Positions 62,716 to 64,000 of a stretch of 64,000 nt of DNA are shown here, one piece after another. A program made the translations under genes and the position numbers. The notes beneath the pieces were generated by a model. It ran no database searches and was not told the DNA's origin. It worked only from the letters and a program-made list of their open reading frames with translations. Each line of letters starts with the position of its first letter. Position 1 is the first letter of the stretch. This DNA comes from Chitinophaga niabensis (lineage in GTDB: Bacteria > Bacteroidota > Bacteroidia > Chitinophagales > Chitinophagaceae), in assembly GCF_039545795.1 (NCBI RefSeq), contig NZ_CP154260.1, forward strand, positions 253,001-317,000, written 5' to 3'.

Positions 62716-62922
62716 TTACAGCCAATCCCGGTCCTCCAGCTCAAAAAGCTCATCAGCTTTACAATTGAGTACTTTGGCAATTTTAAAGGCTAATATCGTA
62801 GAAGGAAGGAACTTACCTGCTTCAATCGCAATAATAGTTTGCCGTGCTACTTTTACTCTTTCAGCTAATTCTGCCTGTGTTAAATTCTGTCTCGCCCGCT
62901 CCACCTTTATAAGATTTTTCAT
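62716..62922 (-). CDS. XRE-type helix-turn-helix regulator (YozG-like)
   Basis: The 68-residue product is a single HTH: IKVERARQNLTQAELAERVKVARQTI followed by IEAGKFLPSTILAFKIAKVL and a short acidic tail. This small group often pairs with a membrane protein. It overlaps the upstream membrane-protein gene by 4 bases (ATGA), so they are translated together. It probably represses its own operon. Confidence 0.9.
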   Translation of the reverse strand: MKNLIKVERARQNLTQAELAERVKVARQTIIAIEAGKFLPSTILAFKIAKVLNCKADELFELEDRDWL

Positions 62923-63329
62923 TCCCCTTCATTTAAAGTCATCTGATACTTCAGGTAGTAAAAGTAAGCAGTAGCGATCATTAATGTTAACGCTAAAAAC
63001 TGGTAAGCTGAGATGGAAAGAATTACATCCTTCCCACGCTCAAAGCGCCAATTAAGGAAGACGTAATTGTATAGATGGGTAATTGAAAATGCAACAATCA
63101 CTGCTATTGCCAACGCTTTGAATTTTAGACTTCGTACCATTTCATCATCCGTCCTTTCCTTAGAAAAGAAAATAAATACAAATCCCCAGCTTAATCCCAC
63201 AGCTAGTTCATTGAAATCATAAATTCCCTTTTTATGGTGTTGCAGGAAGAAACTGATAATACCGGCAATGATTATCAGGATCCCCAATATTTTAGTCCAG
63301 TAGGAATAGGGGAAAGAATTTCGACTCAT
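62919..63329 (-). CDS. Small membrane protein paired with the XRE regulator
   Basis: About 136 residues from the ATG at 63329 (the frame is open to 63464, but the extra part is unlikely). Four hydrophobic helices are seen, e.g. [16 protein letters not shown] and [15 protein letters not shown]. Similar proteins are annotated DUF2178-like in other genomes, but I am not sure of the family. It is first in the operon and its 3' end overlaps the XRE start by 4 bases. AT-rich TGTAA-like repeats lie upstream, where an XRE operator could be. Confidence 0.75.
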   Translation of the reverse strand: MSRNSFPYSYWTKILGILIIIAGIISFFLQHHKKGIYDFNELAVGLSWGFVFIFFSKERTDDEMVRSLKFKALAIAVIVAFSITHLYNYVFLNWRFERGKDVILSISAYQFLALTLMIATAYFYYLKYQMTLNEGE

Positions 63330-63477
63330 AAATGTAATGTTTACAATACTAAAAGTAATGTATAGATTACATTTCTCCAAATTTTGTTGCACAAAGCCGG
63401 GTGTAAATAATAATGATAAAAAGCACTTTGAAATACAAAGTATATGTATATTTGTTTCAAACAACCTATATCAGTTT

Positions 63478-64000
63478 ATGAAAATAGACATCATCATAGC
63501 ATACGTACAACGATATGAATTCGGGCATGAACGTGATTTCGTGCCACCCATCACGGGTATTCATTTAGCTGCCATTACGCCTGCCGAACATACAGTAAAT
63601 GTATTCCACCAGCAGATCGACAAGATTAACCTCGATACGGATGCTGATCTCATCGCTATTTCTTTTTTTAGCGGATTCGCCATGGCCGCCTACAATCTGG
63701 CGGTTGAGTTTAGGAAAAGAGGAAAAACGGTAGTGGCAGGAGGCCCGCATGTTACTTACTGTCAGTCAGAAGCGCTCGCTTACTTTGATGCTATTGTTAC
63801 CGGGGAAGCTGAGAACGTTTGGTCTGAGCTGCTCAAGGATTTTACGCTTGGGCAGTTAAAACAGGCATATACCGGAAGTCCCTGCGATATGAAGGACTTA
63901 CCCACTCCGCGATACGACCTGTTGCCGGACCGCTTCTTTATTAAAAAGGTGATACAGGCAACCAGGGGCTGCCCTTTCTCCTGTTCCTTTTGTACAGTTC
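63478..64000 (+). CDS. B12-binding domain radical SAM protein, N-terminal part
   Basis: The frame runs from the ATG at 63478 to the window edge (174 residues seen). A cobalamin-binding-like Rossmann domain comes first ([56 protein letters not shown]). Near the edge [12 protein letters not shown] gives the CxxxCxxC iron-sulfur motif of radical SAM enzymes. Such proteins methylate or rearrange small molecules or lipids. The substrate cannot be told from the part seen. Confidence 0.9.
   Translation, partial: MKIDIIIAYVQRYEFGHERDFVPPITGIHLAAITPAEHTVNVFHQQIDKINLDTDADLIAISFFSGFAMAAYNLAVEFRKRGKTVVAGGPHVTYCQSEALAYFDAIVTGEAENVWSELLKDFTLGQLKQAYTGSPCDMKDLPTPRYDLLPDRFFIKKVIQATRGCPFSCSFCTV

Noticed and set aside
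63565..63750. Minus-strand frame inside the radical SAM gene
   Set aside because: Antisense to the clearly conserved B12-binding domain; no features of its own.

Overview
The window looks like chromosome from a member of the Bacteroidota, most likely a Chitinophaga-like member of the Chitinophagaceae. The evidence is two SusC/SusD loci, each with its own ECF sigma factor and FecR anti-sigma gene; a type IX secretion C-terminal domain; several lipoproteins with Bacteroidota-type lipoboxes; a fused alpha/beta 2-oxoacid dehydrogenase E1; and a promoter before queA with the -33 TTTG / -7 TAnnTTTG pattern. Shine-Dalgarno sequences are weak or absent, so most starts were chosen from family alignment. 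The species is an inference.

Layout. 1-9.5 kb is mainly housekeeping: the tail of an oligopeptide ABC ATPase, queA, ispD, a lipoprotein, a Gfo/Idh/MocA oxidoreductase, a secreted type IX cargo protein, radC, prs, rplY, pth and a fumarylacetoacetate-hydrolase-type enzyme. 9.5-24 kb is mixed: a divergent MarR / E1 fusion pair, a pentapeptide-repeat protein, a pectinesterase, a hybrid histidine kinase, an array of five minus-strand tRNAs with odd features, a coiled-coil surface protein, a phosphocholine-type phospholipase C, a 2-hydroxyacid dehydrogenase, and a methyltransferase paired with a GcvH-like protein that lacks the lipoyl lysine. 24.2-34.2 kb is polysaccharide-utilisation locus 1 (sigma, FecR, SusC, SusD, TIG/NHL lipoprotein, beta-helix lipoprotein). 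36.9-46.7 kb is locus 2 (sigma, FecR, SusC, SusD), followed by a ROK kinase, an MFS transporter and a SIS-domain sugar isomerase. 46.8-51.8 kb holds a BlaR1-type peptidase with a repeat tail, BlaI, a serine hydrolase, and an HxlR / monooxygenase / truncated haemoglobin group.

The most unusual region is 51.9-55.7 kb. A tRNA-Met gene is followed by three small AT-rich islands. The 14-base end of the tRNA recurs exactly at the end of the first two islands and in a weaker form at the end of the third, and every copy is followed by its own terminator-like hairpin. No integrase is present. The islands carry a HEPN-protein / PD-(D/E)xK nuclease operon (a candidate defence pair), a small gene next to a frameshifted remnant, and a two-gene cluster with a GAD/DUF1851 (Tdi1-like) immunity-type protein. 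This reads as sequential integration of small non-autonomous cargo elements at one tRNA.

55.7-64 kb holds accessory and regulatory genes: DUF2306, two Crp/Fnr proteins, a lumazine-binding-like protein, an unknown 403-residue protein, SMI1/KNR4, DUF2461, VOC and AraC genes, and a small XRE / membrane-protein operon ending in a long imperfect inverted repeat. The window closes with the start of a B12-binding radical SAM gene.
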